Below are positions 34,097-42,829 of a DNA stretch of 64,000 nt, in pieces. The notes beneath the pieces are model-generated. The model searched no databases. It saw only the letters and a list, made by a program, of their open reading frames with translations, and had not been told where the DNA came from. This DNA is from Bacilli bacterium. GTDB lineage: Bacteria; Bacillota_I; Bacilli_A; RF39; UBA660. How positions within the stretch are numbered: position 1 is the first letter of the stretch; the number at the start of each line of letters is the position of its first letter. Both the position numbers and the translations under genes were made by a program. Location of the stretch: assembly GCA_017544525.1 (NCBI GenBank), contig JAFYEA010000009.1, positions 1 to 64,000 on the forward strand, in the 5' to 3' direction.

Positions 34097-34210
34097 GCAC
34101 TTAGTGGTACACTCTCAATTTTTTATTATTTTGTTATATTTATTGAATCATTCATCTACCTTTATACTTTATTTTTTGTATTAACACTTTTCACCACTAA
34201 GTGTTTTTTT
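34097..34210 (+). ncRNA. Possible small RNA closed by an 11-bp terminal helix
   Basis: A candidate promoter TTGACT (34062-34067), 17 nt, TATTTT (34085-34090) would start a transcript at about 34097. Its first bases CACTTAGTGGT (34098-34108) pair with ACCACTAAGTG (34193-34203), which is followed by seven T. A shorter competing stem AACACTT / AAGTGTT (34183-34205) forms an ordinary terminator. The interior is AT-rich. No match to SRP, 6S or tmRNA features is seen. A miniature inverted-repeat element is an alternative. Confidence 0.35.
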
Positions 34211-34793
34211 ATTTGCCTAAACCAAGTTTTAAAGTATAGTCATTTATATCTTTTTCTAATTCTTCTTTTCTTTCTAAATTTTTAGTAGCAGCTATAGTAT
34301 CAAAACCTCTAAGTCTAGATGCTGTAGCTCCAAGTTCATCACAAGCATAATTGTAAACCGTTTCTGTTCTTTCATATATTAGCGCAATAAGGTTAGCTAA
34401 TTCATAATTACATGATGAAACATGATGAGCCTGAAGTTTTTCAAGTGATATATATATTTCATTTAGCAGTTTCTTTTCTAAGTTTATGTCATTCTGAGCA
34501 CTATTAATTATACTAACCACTTTTTTTACTTCCTCTTTAATATCATATCTAATCATTAATAATAAAATATTAGATAAAATTGTTTTATATTTTATTATCC
34601 TTAATTTTTTTATGGCTTCACTTCTTAACTCTTGAGTTGAATGATAACTTTTCCACAAAACATCAAAACTTTCATTAAATAATTTATCTTCTTCTTCTTT
34701 TGCTTTTAATGCTTCTTCTACAGTATAAGTTTTTTCCATTTCATTTATTACTGCCTGTTTTAATTCTTCATAATCAAAATTATCTTCATCCAT
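34209..34793 (-). CDS. Hypothetical helical protein downstream of mutS
   Basis: A 194-residue, mostly helical, charged protein that I do not recognise. It has a Glu-rich N-terminus, a short hydrophobic patch (TILSNILLLMIRYD), a central His pair in LQAHHVSSCNYELANLIALIYE, and a conserved-looking GATASRLRGFD. There is no signal peptide. It starts just after the mutS stop codon, so it is probably co-transcribed with mutS. A role in repair is only suggested by position. Confidence 0.55.
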   Translation of the reverse strand: MDEDNFDYEELKQAVINEMEKTYTVEEALKAKEEEDKLFNESFDVLWKSYHSTQELRSEAIKKLRIIKYKTILSNILLLMIRYDIKEEVKKVVSIINSAQNDINLEKKLLNEIYISLEKLQAHHVSSCNYELANLIALIYERTETVYNYACDELGATASRLRGFDTIAATKNLERKEELEKDINDYTLKLGLGK

Positions 34794-34794
34794 A

Positions 34795-37323
34795 TTATTT
34801 GCCTGCTTTCTTCTTTATTTCATCTAATATTTGTATTGCTTGCATTGGGGTTACTTCATAAGGATTAATAGTAGCTATATAATCTCTTAGTTCATCCCTT
34901 TCTAAATCAAAATTCATTTGTAATTGTTGAACTTTTCTTCTTCCTTTTGATTCTTTACTTTCATATACTTCTAATAATTCATTTGCTCTATCAATTACTT
35001 CTTCTGGAAGATTAGCAAGTTTTGCAACATTAATACCATAACTCTTATCAACTGCTCCATCACTTACCTTATGCAAAAATGTAATGTCACCATCTTCTTC
35101 ACTAATACTAACATGAACATTTTTAACATCATTTAATTTACTTTCTAAATCAGTTAGTTCATGATAATGAGTTGAGAATAATGTTTTACATTTAATATGA
35201 TGAGAAATATATTCAATTATCGAACCAGCTAAACTCATACCATCGTAAGTACTAGTTCCTCTACCAAGTTCATCAAATAATATTAAACTATTTTCAGTAG
35301 CATTTTTAAGAGCATAAGCACTTTCATTCATTTCAACCATAAATGTTGATTCTCCACCTACTAAATCATCACTAGCACCTATTCTAGTAAATATTTTATC
35401 AAATATAGGTAAACTACATTTCTTAGCAGGAACAAATGAACCAATCTGGTTAAGTATTGCTATAATACCCATTTCTCTCATATATGTTGATTTACCACTC
35501 ATGTTAGGACCAGTTATAATTAATATATTAGTATGATTATCAAGTATTACATCGTTATCAATATATTCACCTTCAATAACACTTTCAACAACCGGATGTC
35601 TTCCTCCAACTATTTCAACAGTATTATTTTCATTAATAATAGGTTTAATAAAATTGTTTTCTTCAGCAATAGTAGCAAAACTTTGCATTACATCATAATA
35701 TGCTATTTTACCTGATACTTTTTGTAATTGAGAAATATATTTTTTTATTTCATCTTTTATATTACAAAAAACATCATATTCTAAATTATTAAGTCTCTCT
35801 TCAGCATTTAAAATCATATTCTCTTTTTCTTTTAGTAAAGGAGTAATATACCTTTCACAATTAGTTAATGTTTGTTTTCTATCATATTGATATTCATCTT
35901 TTACTAATGACACTTGTCCTTTTGGTACTTCAATATAATATCCAAATACTTTATTAAATCCTACTTTTAATCCTTTAATATTAGTCCTATTCTTTTCTTC
36001 AGTTTCAAATTTAGAAATAAAATCTTTTCCATTAGTTTTAATATCCCTCAATTCATCTATTTCTTTATTGAAACCATCTTTAATTATTCCACCTTCTTTT
36101 AATGTAATTGGCGGTTCTTCTTTAATAGAGTCTTCAATTAGTTTAACTAATTTTTCAAATGTTTCTAATTCTTCTAATCCAAGTTCATTTAATATTAAAT
36201 TAATATCAGGAAATACTTTTAAACTATTTTTAAGTTGAATCATATCTCTAGGATTCAAACTAGAACATGCTACTTTACCAGTTAATCTTTCTAAATCATA
36301 TACTTCATATAAATATGTTTTAAGTTCACTCTTAAGCATAAATTCATTAATTAATTTTTCTACTAAATCATGTCTACTAGTTATTTCTTCTTTACTAATA
36401 GATGGACTAATAATATAACTCTTTAATAATCTACTACCCATAGCAGTTTTAGTTTTATCCATAAATCCAAGTAAACTATTTTGTCTATCTTTATTTCTAA
36501 TTGTTTCAACTAATTCTAAATTCTTTATACATTCTTTATTTAATTCTAAAAACAATTTGTTATCAATTACTTCTAATTCTTGTATATGACTTAAATCTTG
36601 TTTTAAAGAATTTGTTAAATAATTTAATACTAAAGAAGTATTTCTAATTAACTTTTCATCTGTTACTTTATCGAATACATTTGATTTTTTATATATTTTA
36701 TCATCATTAAAAACAGATATATAAATATTATAATTATTCTTTAATTTATTAATTAGTTTAGTATCAAAAGTTTCATCTACAACTATTTCTTTAATATTTA
36801 AATTAACAATATTACTTATTAGTTTTTCTTCTTCATGACTAATATATGTAGCACATACTTTTCCACTTAAAACATCTGCATACGATAATACATATACATA
36901 AGATAAATCAGTTATACTTGCTATATAATTAAAATCTTTTTCATTAACCATTTCAGTATTAGTAATTGTTCCAGCACTTACTATTTGAATTACTTCTCTT
37001 TTTACAATACCTTTAGCTGTTTTAGGATCTTCCATTTGTTCACATATAGCAACTTTATAACCTTTTTCAATTAATTTTTCTAAATATATATTAACAGCAT
37101 GATGAGGAACACCACACATAGGTATTCTTTCACTTAATCCTGCTTGTTTACCTGTTAATGTTAATTCAAGTTCATGACTAGCAGTTATAGCATCATCAAA
37201 AAACATTTCATAGAAGTCCCCTAGTCTATAAAATAATATTATTCCTTCATACTCACTCTTAGTCTTAAGATATTCTCTCATCATAGGACTAACATCATTC
37301 AAATTAACATCTTTTCTTTCCAT
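34795..37323 (-). CDS. mutS: DNA mismatch repair protein MutS
   Basis: An 842-residue MutS. The mismatch-recognition domain shows FYRLGDFYEMFFDDA (the F-x-E-type motif is FYEMF). The ATPase has Walker A GPNMSGKSTYMRE, Walker B LILFDELGRGTSTYDG and signature GGESTFMVEM. It recognises mispairs and recruits MutL, which is not in the window. There is no Shine-Dalgarno sequence. A TATAAT lies only 7 nt before the ATG, so the mRNA looks leaderless. The N-terminus ending SPMMREYLK matches the normal family start. Confidence 0.97.
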   Translation of the reverse strand: MERKDVNLNDVSPMMREYLKTKSEYEGIILFYRLGDFYEMFFDDAITASHELELTLTGKQAGLSERIPMCGVPHHAVNIYLEKLIEKGYKVAICEQMEDPKTAKGIVKREVIQIVSAGTITNTEMVNEKDFNYIASITDLSYVYVLSYADVLSGKVCATYISHEEEKLISNIVNLNIKEIVVDETFDTKLINKLKNNYNIYISVFNDDKIYKKSNVFDKVTDEKLIRNTSLVLNYLTNSLKQDLSHIQELEVIDNKLFLELNKECIKNLELVETIRNKDRQNSLLGFMDKTKTAMGSRLLKSYIISPSISKEEITSRHDLVEKLINEFMLKSELKTYLYEVYDLERLTGKVACSSLNPRDMIQLKNSLKVFPDINLILNELGLEELETFEKLVKLIEDSIKEEPPITLKEGGIIKDGFNKEIDELRDIKTNGKDFISKFETEEKNRTNIKGLKVGFNKVFGYYIEVPKGQVSLVKDEYQYDRKQTLTNCERYITPLLKEKENMILNAEERLNNLEYDVFCNIKDEIKKYISQLQKVSGKIAYYDVMQSFATIAEENNFIKPIINENNTVEIVGGRHPVVESVIEGEYIDNDVILDNHTNILIITGPNMSGKSTYMREMGIIAILNQIGSFVPAKKCSLPIFDKIFTRIGASDDLVGGESTFMVEMNESAYALKNATENSLILFDELGRGTSTYDGMSLAGSIIEYISHHIKCKTLFSTHYHELTDLESKLNDVKNVHVSISEEDGDITFLHKVSDGAVDKSYGINVAKLANLPEEVIDRANELLEVYESKESKGRRKVQQLQMNFDLERDELRDYIATINPYEVTPMQAIQILDEIKKKAGK

Positions 37324-37330
37324 AGCAATT

Positions 37331-37336
37331 ATTATA
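37331..37336 (-). promoter_or_regulatory. -10 box next to the mutS start codon
   Basis: TATAAT on the minus strand, 7 nt before the ATG. The -35 position holds only T-rich sequence. Transcription would begin at or next to the start codon. Confidence 0.5.
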
Positions 37337-37372
37337 ATACAAAAAGAAAAAGAAAAAAAGATTTTTCAAAAG

Positions 37373-37396
37373 AAAAAATCAGTAAAAACTGATTTT
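37373..37396 (-). terminator. Intrinsic terminator before mutS
   Basis: Stem AAAATCAGT / ACTGATTTT with a TTTT loop (37375-37396) and a T-rich tail on the minus strand. It overlaps the stop codon of the anchored protein gene. Confidence 0.85.
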
Positions 37397-38240
37397 ATTC
37401 TTCATCATCATCTCCTTCTAATTCAAGTCTATCAAATGTGTCATATATCCTTGGAAATTCAAAATCTTCCTCTTCTGTTAATTTTTTGATAACAGTTTTG
37501 TTTGTAACCAACTCTCCATTATTAATAGTTAATTTCATATAATAAAATTCATTTGTTTTGGTATCCACCTTAAAATATCCTATTTCATTATTGTTTATAA
37601 TTATATCTTTTCTATTATTTTTAAAATAATTAGATAAATCTACTTTTAATATTTTTTCTGCTTCATCAAAATGATTGTGATCATAATATTCTAAATCTTC
37701 ATGACTAAAACTAAATAACTCTTTTTTAGAATCTAAATCTAATATGCTTTTTCCACTACCATCTAAATGAATATTAGTTACTAATAAATATTTTTTACCA
37801 TTAACATCATCAAAATGATCTAAGTAATAAATAAAACTATCTACACTTGCTTTTAAATCTTCTTCTAAGTTTTCTTCATCTATATATTCAGATACTACAT
37901 AATCTTTAAACAAAACTTCACCATTAAGTGAAATATCAACAGCAAATATTTTTTCAGATAGTACATATCCATCCACAATATCTTTTGGATCAGTATCTTC
38001 ATCTGGTTTAGTATACTTATAAACAGTATTAAATGTTAATTCTAGTTTTTTACCATCAAATACGTATTCTTTTTTTGTATATAATTCTCTTTTTATTTTT
38101 GTTGTTTCTTCACTAATTGTTGGTTCTTGAACACTAGGTTTTTTATCTTTAGAAATATATAAGTAAGCAACAACACCAAATAATAAAGCAACAACTATTA
38201 TTAACACTATTGCTAATGTTTTTTTATTATTACTTTCCAT
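37395..38240 (-). CDS. Single-TM anchored acidic protein
   Basis: A 281-residue protein of unknown function. A short cytoplasmic N-terminus (MESNNKKT) is followed by a membrane helix (about 9-31, IVLIIVVALLFGVVAYLYI), then an external acidic domain ending in LEGDDDEE. The external domain is beta-rich, with SILDLDSKKELF-like repeats of strand and turn. The ATG at 38240, preceded by GAGGAAGTGA, is chosen over an upstream in-frame start without a ribosome site. Stands alone between terminators. Confidence 0.6.
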   Translation of the reverse strand: MESNNKKTLAIVLIIVVALLFGVVAYLYISKDKKPSVQEPTISEETTKIKRELYTKKEYVFDGKKLELTFNTVYKYTKPDEDTDPKDIVDGYVLSEKIFAVDISLNGEVLFKDYVVSEYIDEENLEEDLKASVDSFIYYLDHFDDVNGKKYLLVTNIHLDGSGKSILDLDSKKELFSFSHEDLEYYDHNHFDEAEKILKVDLSNYFKNNRKDIIINNNEIGYFKVDTKTNEFYYMKLTINNGELVTNKTVIKKLTEEEDFEFPRIYDTFDRLELEGDDDEE

Positions 38241-38328
38241 AAATATCACTTCCTCACTTGCATATAATATCATATCTATTAAATAATTGTTTTAACAATC
38301 AAATAATTATACATGCTCTTTTACAAAC

Positions 38329-38354
38329 AAAAAGTCAGTAATTACTGACTTTTT
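38329..38354 (-). terminator. Intrinsic terminator of the M48 peptidase gene
   Basis: Eleven-base-pair stem AAAAAGTCAGT / ACTGACTTTTT with an AATT loop and a T-rich tail on the minus strand. It touches the stop codon. Confidence 0.85.
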
Positions 38355-39928
38355 TAGAACATAATTATAATTCCTGCTCCTATTAACGCACCTATTACTA
38401 ATAATGCCATTGTAAGTCCATAAGTAAATATTTTTTTTCTTTTTCCATCTACTGTATATTCATATATTTCTACATATGGAACAGGACTTCTTCTATACCA
38501 TCCTTTTACTTCAACTACTTTATCAAAATATTGTTCTGATTTAAACAAAGCAAATATTTTATTAATTATTACTAATGGCTGATTATAATCTAAGAATATA
38601 ATACCAGTATCGTCTTTAATAACAAAATCTTCATTAAATATACATCCCGGATTACCACGTCCTATAATTGTTCCTTTTAATATACAAGGAATTGATGTAA
38701 TATGAGATACTTTTACTTCTCCTAGTAAGTCTGATACTTTTTTGTCAGTATAACCACTCTTATGAGCTCTTTTATATTTAATAAAGCAAGCTCCCATTAC
38801 TACTATTAATCCAGCACCTACTACTTTACTTGCATATTGTGGCATAGCAATTACACATATAATAGCTGCAATTACACAAATTGTAGGTAAGAAACTAATA
38901 AATACTTCTACTAAGAAATCATCTACATAACTTTCTGGTTTTTCCAAATCAAATCTTATATATGGTTCTTGTCCATATTTTTCAGATAACTTAGTTATTG
39001 CTTTTAATCTCTTTGAAATTAATGGGTGAGTAGAATGTATTTCAAACCATATAGCCCATGGATTCCACATTTCCCATTTCATAGCATTCTTTATCTTAAC
39101 TTTGTCTACTCCGCGACTTTCATTCATTGAAGTAATAGCCAATGCTTTTCCTGCTTTTGAATCGAATATACCAAGTGCATTATTCTTTGACACATTATGT
39201 TTACCTGTTGATTCTCCAGTACTTAAACCAAATCCAATTTTAACAAGTGCTTCTGCTAATGCAGATGGATTTTCAGTTTCAGTAACACTAAATTCATCTG
39301 CATAGTATTCCCTTGTTCTACTTAACCATAATATTATATATTGACTTATAACATATAATATATAAGCAATATATCCAACAACTGCACCTTTATTATTGTT
39401 ATTATCCCCTTTACTACTTTTAGCAAATACTTCATAAATCGCATATAGAACTAAAGGAACAATTTGTACAGCTGTCATTACTAACATATCCATATGAACT
39501 ATATGCCCTATTTCATGTCCAACAACTGCTTTTACTTCATTCTCATTTAATAATTCAAATATACCTCTAGTAACAACAATTCTTGCATCTTTTTTAGTTC
39601 TACCATAAGTAAATGCATTAGGCGCACCATCATCTATAACTCCTATTTTTGGATATTTTACATTATATTTTTCACATTCTTTATTAATAAAATCCTTTAA
39701 ATATTGTGGTATTTCAGCATCAAATTTTGCTTTATAGAACCACCTCATAGATAAATCTGTTAACCATGGAGATATTAAAAATTGAATTGCAAGTACTATA
39801 ATACTACCAACAATAGCATATAGTATTTCTCCACCACATAACATTACAATCAAGATAACAACAGCTGCTAATAAACCATATAAGCAAGTTATTGTTAATA
39901 ATGATATTCCTAATATACTTTTCTTCAT
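38354..39928 (-). CDS. M48 family membrane metalloprotease (HtpX-like)
   Basis: A 524-residue membrane zinc protease. Two N-terminal helices (about 5-53) are followed by the active site H138-E-I-G-H142 with the downstream ligand Glu in SRTREYYADEF. Two more helices flank residues 345-390, and residues 400-490 form a small extra domain before a C-terminal helix. HtpX-type enzymes degrade damaged membrane proteins. The extra C-terminal domain makes it longer than HtpX (about 290 residues), so it belongs to a long Firmicutes subgroup. It follows the DUF1292-like gene by 12 nt. Confidence 0.88.
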   Translation of the reverse strand: MKKSILGISLLTITCLYGLLAAVVILIVMLCGGEILYAIVGSIIVLAIQFLISPWLTDLSMRWFYKAKFDAEIPQYLKDFINKECEKYNVKYPKIGVIDDGAPNAFTYGRTKKDARIVVTRGIFELLNENEVKAVVGHEIGHIVHMDMLVMTAVQIVPLVLYAIYEVFAKSSKGDNNNNKGAVVGYIAYILYVISQYIILWLSRTREYYADEFSVTETENPSALAEALVKIGFGLSTGESTGKHNVSKNNALGIFDSKAGKALAITSMNESRGVDKVKIKNAMKWEMWNPWAIWFEIHSTHPLISKRLKAITKLSEKYGQEPYIRFDLEKPESYVDDFLVEVFISFLPTICVIAAIICVIAMPQYASKVVGAGLIVVMGACFIKYKRAHKSGYTDKKVSDLLGEVKVSHITSIPCILKGTIIGRGNPGCIFNEDFVIKDDTGIIFLDYNQPLVIINKIFALFKSEQYFDKVVEVKGWYRRSPVPYVEIYEYTVDGKRKKIFTYGLTMALLVIGALIGAGIIIMF

Positions 39929-39940
39929 ACTTCACTCCTA

Positions 39941-40183
39941 TTAATCATTTTTATGTTTTTCAGTAAATATTTTGAATAACTCTTCTCTCTTTTTCTGATC
40001 ATCAACATATTTTAATTTTATTTCTTTACCATCTATTTCTTCAACAGCAACATCAATTGTTAATGGAGTAAAATTACTTAACATAAACGCATATGTAATA
40101 CCATCCTGTTCTAATTTATCAAAGCAAATATATTCTCCTCCATTATCTAATGTAACAACTTCTCCAACTTCCAATCTATTCAT
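39941..40183 (-). CDS. DUF1292-like small protein
   Basis: An 80-residue protein resembling DUF1292 (YrzB-type): VGEVVTLDNGGEYICFDKLEQDGITYAFML, of which the pieces GEVVTLDNGGEY and DGITYAFML are the most typical. It has a charged C-terminal helix. Function unknown. The ATG at 40183 (GGGAGGAAATA upstream) lies 8 nt inside the preceding gene, so the two are coupled. Confidence 0.6.
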   Translation of the reverse strand: MNRLEVGEVVTLDNGGEYICFDKLEQDGITYAFMLSNFTPLTIDVAVEEIDGKEIKLKYVDDQKKREELFKIFTEKHKND

Positions 40184-40469
40184 TATTTCCTCCCTCTTCT
40201 TTTTCAAGAACATAACTGGCAATTAATTCTTTGATAGCATTTAAATATACAAACATGACTTCTAAAAACACATCATCAGTTCTTTTAATACTATATTTTT
40301 CAAATAGTTCATTATCATATGGAACTTCTACTTTTTGTGAATTTAATTTATCAAGTACATTTAATAAATCTATCATATCACGTTCTATCATATCTTTTTT
40401 CTTTTCAAAAGATAATTTTCTAAATGCTTTTAAATAGTTGTTAAAATCAATATCCTCTACGTATTTCAT
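40176..40469 (-). CDS. Hypothetical small protein
   Basis: A 97-residue helical, highly charged protein (MKYVEDIDFNNYLKAFRKL) with no recognised domain and no membrane segment. The start at 40469 overlaps the end of the large membrane protein gene by 23 nt, and its end overlaps the DUF1292-like gene by 8 nt. This suggests a coupled three-gene unit whose products may act together. Confidence 0.5.
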   Translation of the reverse strand: MKYVEDIDFNNYLKAFRKLSFEKKKDMIERDMIDLLNVLDKLNSQKVEVPYDNELFEKYSIKRTDDVFLEVMFVYLNAIKELIASYVLEKEEGGNNE

Positions 40470-42303
40470 CTTCAACCATTCCTTCCGCAATAACAGGGTT
40501 TTTAATACCAATATCTTTTGCTAATTCTGCTGCTTGCTCTGTTATATCCATTCTTCTTCCATCTCTATAAACTATATATATATTTCTTCCCTCAAATATA
40601 ACTCTATCATCTGGTCCAACTTGAAATTCGGGACCTTTATAATTAACAATTCTACTATATAATTCTTGAACTTGCGTTGAATCTAATTGTTGGAATATTT
40701 GAATATTTCTTCCAAAAACAAATCTTTTTAATTTACCAAACAATGATTTTTCTTCTCTCTTCTTACCAAGTTCTTCAAAAGAACGAACAAAACTATCCAT
40801 TTCAGCATCATCTTTAAATTTCATTAATGTTGGTTTTTTATTTTTTGCTTCTTTTGTTTTTTTATAATCATATAAGAATTTAGCAATTAACGCAAGTAAG
40901 CTTGCTGATAATACAGGATAATTAACGTTGTAAGTTAATTTCTTATGAGTTTCAACCGAATCTACTATAGTTTCTTCAGTTAGTTCTAAATCTCTTAATG
41001 TATAATAATTTCCTTCTTCACTTATAACATCTGTATAATCTTGTAATAGTTTTCCTTCTTCATCCACAACTTTTAATCTTTCACCATTAGATAATGTAAT
41101 ATATGTACCATCAAAGTTTTCTTCTACACCTTTAAAGAATGTTGTAACTGTTACATTTTTAGTTATTTGTTCAATACTTTCATATGGAATAACATCTTCA
41201 GCATTTACTTCAATCCATCCTAATCTAGAATGATCATTATTAGTTCCTAAATGAAATCTAATATACATATCTTCATATGCTACCCCTTGTTCATTAAATA
41301 CTCTTTGTTCTAAATCATAAAGTAGATATCCAACTTTCTCTTCATCAAATCCTTCTTCATAATCTAGAAGTACTCTTCCTTCTTTATCACAAATAGCAAA
41401 TCCTGTTATTTTATACATTCCTTCATACTTATTTTCAGCATAGAATCCAGTTTCATCCATTACTTTTTGAGTTCCATCTCTAAGTAGAGAATCATAATAA
41501 GCACTATCACCTTTCTCTACTTCCATCTCGTCACCCATTTTATAATCAGGAGTAACTATTGTTGAATGCTCTTCTTGAACTTGAGTTTCTGTATAACCAA
41601 TAGTTTGATAACCTAATTGTGATTCAACATGAACTGTTTGATCTTCTATTGTCATAGTATCCAACCCAGCTGCTACATTTATTAATGCTAGAATTGGCAA
41701 AATAACATAACTATTTTTTCTTCTTTCTCTAACAACGCCTACTCTTGGATCATTCTCTTCTAAAGGTACTTTTATTGCTAAATAATCTCTTATTGCTTTT
41801 TGAAGTTCCTCTAAATTTACATATTCTCCACTTTCAAGAGAAATACCTTTATTACCTAAAAAAGCAACTCCTTTACTGATTTTTTCTCCATTAGGATTTA
41901 ACACACCCCAAGTAGCACTATCTTGATTTGTTACATTTAAATTTCTTCCACCTATAACAACACTACCTGCTGCTTTTTTAACTAAACTAATAAGAGTATC
42001 TATATCTCTTTCTTGAACTTTTAATCCTGTTCTTTTAACAATAACTTCGCCAGATTTAACATTAGATATAGCTCTTTGAATAGCTTCTTTTAATTTATCC
42101 TCTGTTACGAATGTACCATCATTCAAAACAATACCTTCTCTATTGTAACCAAACATTAATGTACTTGTTCTAGATACATTACCATTAGCATCTGTTATAG
42201 TTACTCTCTTATCCTCTCTCATAGGATTAGAATTAATAGATTCAGTTTTAACATTAAGTACAGTGGCGTCATCAATGTTAATATTTAAATTGCTTTCATT
42301 CAT
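40447..42303 (-). CDS. Large membrane protein of unknown function
   Basis: A 618-residue protein that I do not recognise. The N-terminal 190 residues (cytoplasmic if the topology is right) contain beta-rich repeats of the form FGYNREGIVLNDG and FLGNKGISLESG, which look related to each other. One membrane helix is near 200-220 (YVILPILALINVAAGL), an external region at 220-470, and a second helix near 475-490 (LSASLLALIAKFLYDY). A cytoplasmic C-terminal domain includes VGPDDRVIFEGRNIYIVYRDGRRMDI. The ATG at 42303 follows AGGTGA. First gene of a coupled trio. Confidence 0.6.
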   Translation of the reverse strand: MNESNLNINIDDATVLNVKTESINSNPMREDKRVTITDANGNVSRTSTLMFGYNREGIVLNDGTFVTEDKLKEAIQRAISNVKSGEVIVKRTGLKVQERDIDTLISLVKKAAGSVVIGGRNLNVTNQDSATWGVLNPNGEKISKGVAFLGNKGISLESGEYVNLEELQKAIRDYLAIKVPLEENDPRVGVVRERRKNSYVILPILALINVAAGLDTMTIEDQTVHVESQLGYQTIGYTETQVQEEHSTIVTPDYKMGDEMEVEKGDSAYYDSLLRDGTQKVMDETGFYAENKYEGMYKITGFAICDKEGRVLLDYEEGFDEEKVGYLLYDLEQRVFNEQGVAYEDMYIRFHLGTNNDHSRLGWIEVNAEDVIPYESIEQITKNVTVTTFFKGVEENFDGTYITLSNGERLKVVDEEGKLLQDYTDVISEEGNYYTLRDLELTEETIVDSVETHKKLTYNVNYPVLSASLLALIAKFLYDYKKTKEAKNKKPTLMKFKDDAEMDSFVRSFEELGKKREEKSLFGKLKRFVFGRNIQIFQQLDSTQVQELYSRIVNYKGPEFQVGPDDRVIFEGRNIYIVYRDGRRMDITEQAAELAKDIGIKNPVIAEGMVEDEIRRGY

Positions 42304-42352
42304 ATGCTTCACCTATCTTACTAATATATTATATCATAATAGAATAATTAAA

Positions 42353-42375
42353 AAAACTAGTTTTAAACTAGTTTT
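42353..42375 (-). terminator. Intrinsic terminator of the secDF-rel-dtd operon
   Basis: Stem AAAACTAGT / ACTAGTTTT with a 5-nt loop and a T run on the minus strand. It overlaps the dtd stop. Confidence 0.85.
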
Positions 42376-42829
42376 AAATGTTTTTAAATATCTCTTTACT
42401 ATCAAGCATTACAGTAACAGGTCCATCATTATATATTTCTACTTTCATATCGGCTCCAAAAATACCAGTTTCAACATGAATAAACTCACTTAATTTTTTA
42501 TTAAATAAATCATATAATTTAGTAGCTTCAGTTGGATTTAATGCTTCAACAAAAGATGGTCTTCTTCCTTCGCTACAATTAGCATATAAAGTAAATTGAG
42601 AAATACTAAGAATACTTCCACCTACATCAAGAATACTCTTGTTCATTTTTTCATTTTCATCTTCAAATATTCTTAAATTAATAATTTTATTAATCATCTT
42701 ATCAATTATTTTTTCATTATCACCTTCAGTAAAACCAACTAGTAATACAAAGCCACTATCTATTTGACCATTTACTTTACCATCTATAGTTACTTTACTA
42801 TTTTTACTTCTTTGTACTATTACTCTCAT
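42374..42829 (-). CDS. dtd: D-aminoacyl-tRNA deacylase
   Basis: A 151-residue Dtd that hydrolyses D-aminoacyl-tRNAs. The active-site motifs are present: SISQFTLYA and the C-terminal NDGPVTVML (the GP-type cis-Pro motif). Length is normal. It overlaps rel by 4 nt (ATGA) and is the last gene of the comN-secDF-rel-dtd unit, an order seen in Bacilli where rel and dtd are adjacent. Confidence 0.95.
   Translation of the reverse strand: MRVIVQRSKNSKVTIDGKVNGQIDSGFVLLVGFTEGDNEKIIDKMINKIINLRIFEDENEKMNKSILDVGGSILSISQFTLYANCSEGRRPSFVEALNPTEATKLYDLFNKKLSEFIHVETGIFGADMKVEIYNDGPVTVMLDSKEIFKNI

Noticed and set aside
34097..34210. 6S RNA, SRP RNA or tmRNA
   Set aside because: The SRP apical GGAA/AGCA features, the 6S central bubble and length, and the tmRNA tRNA-like ends are not seen.
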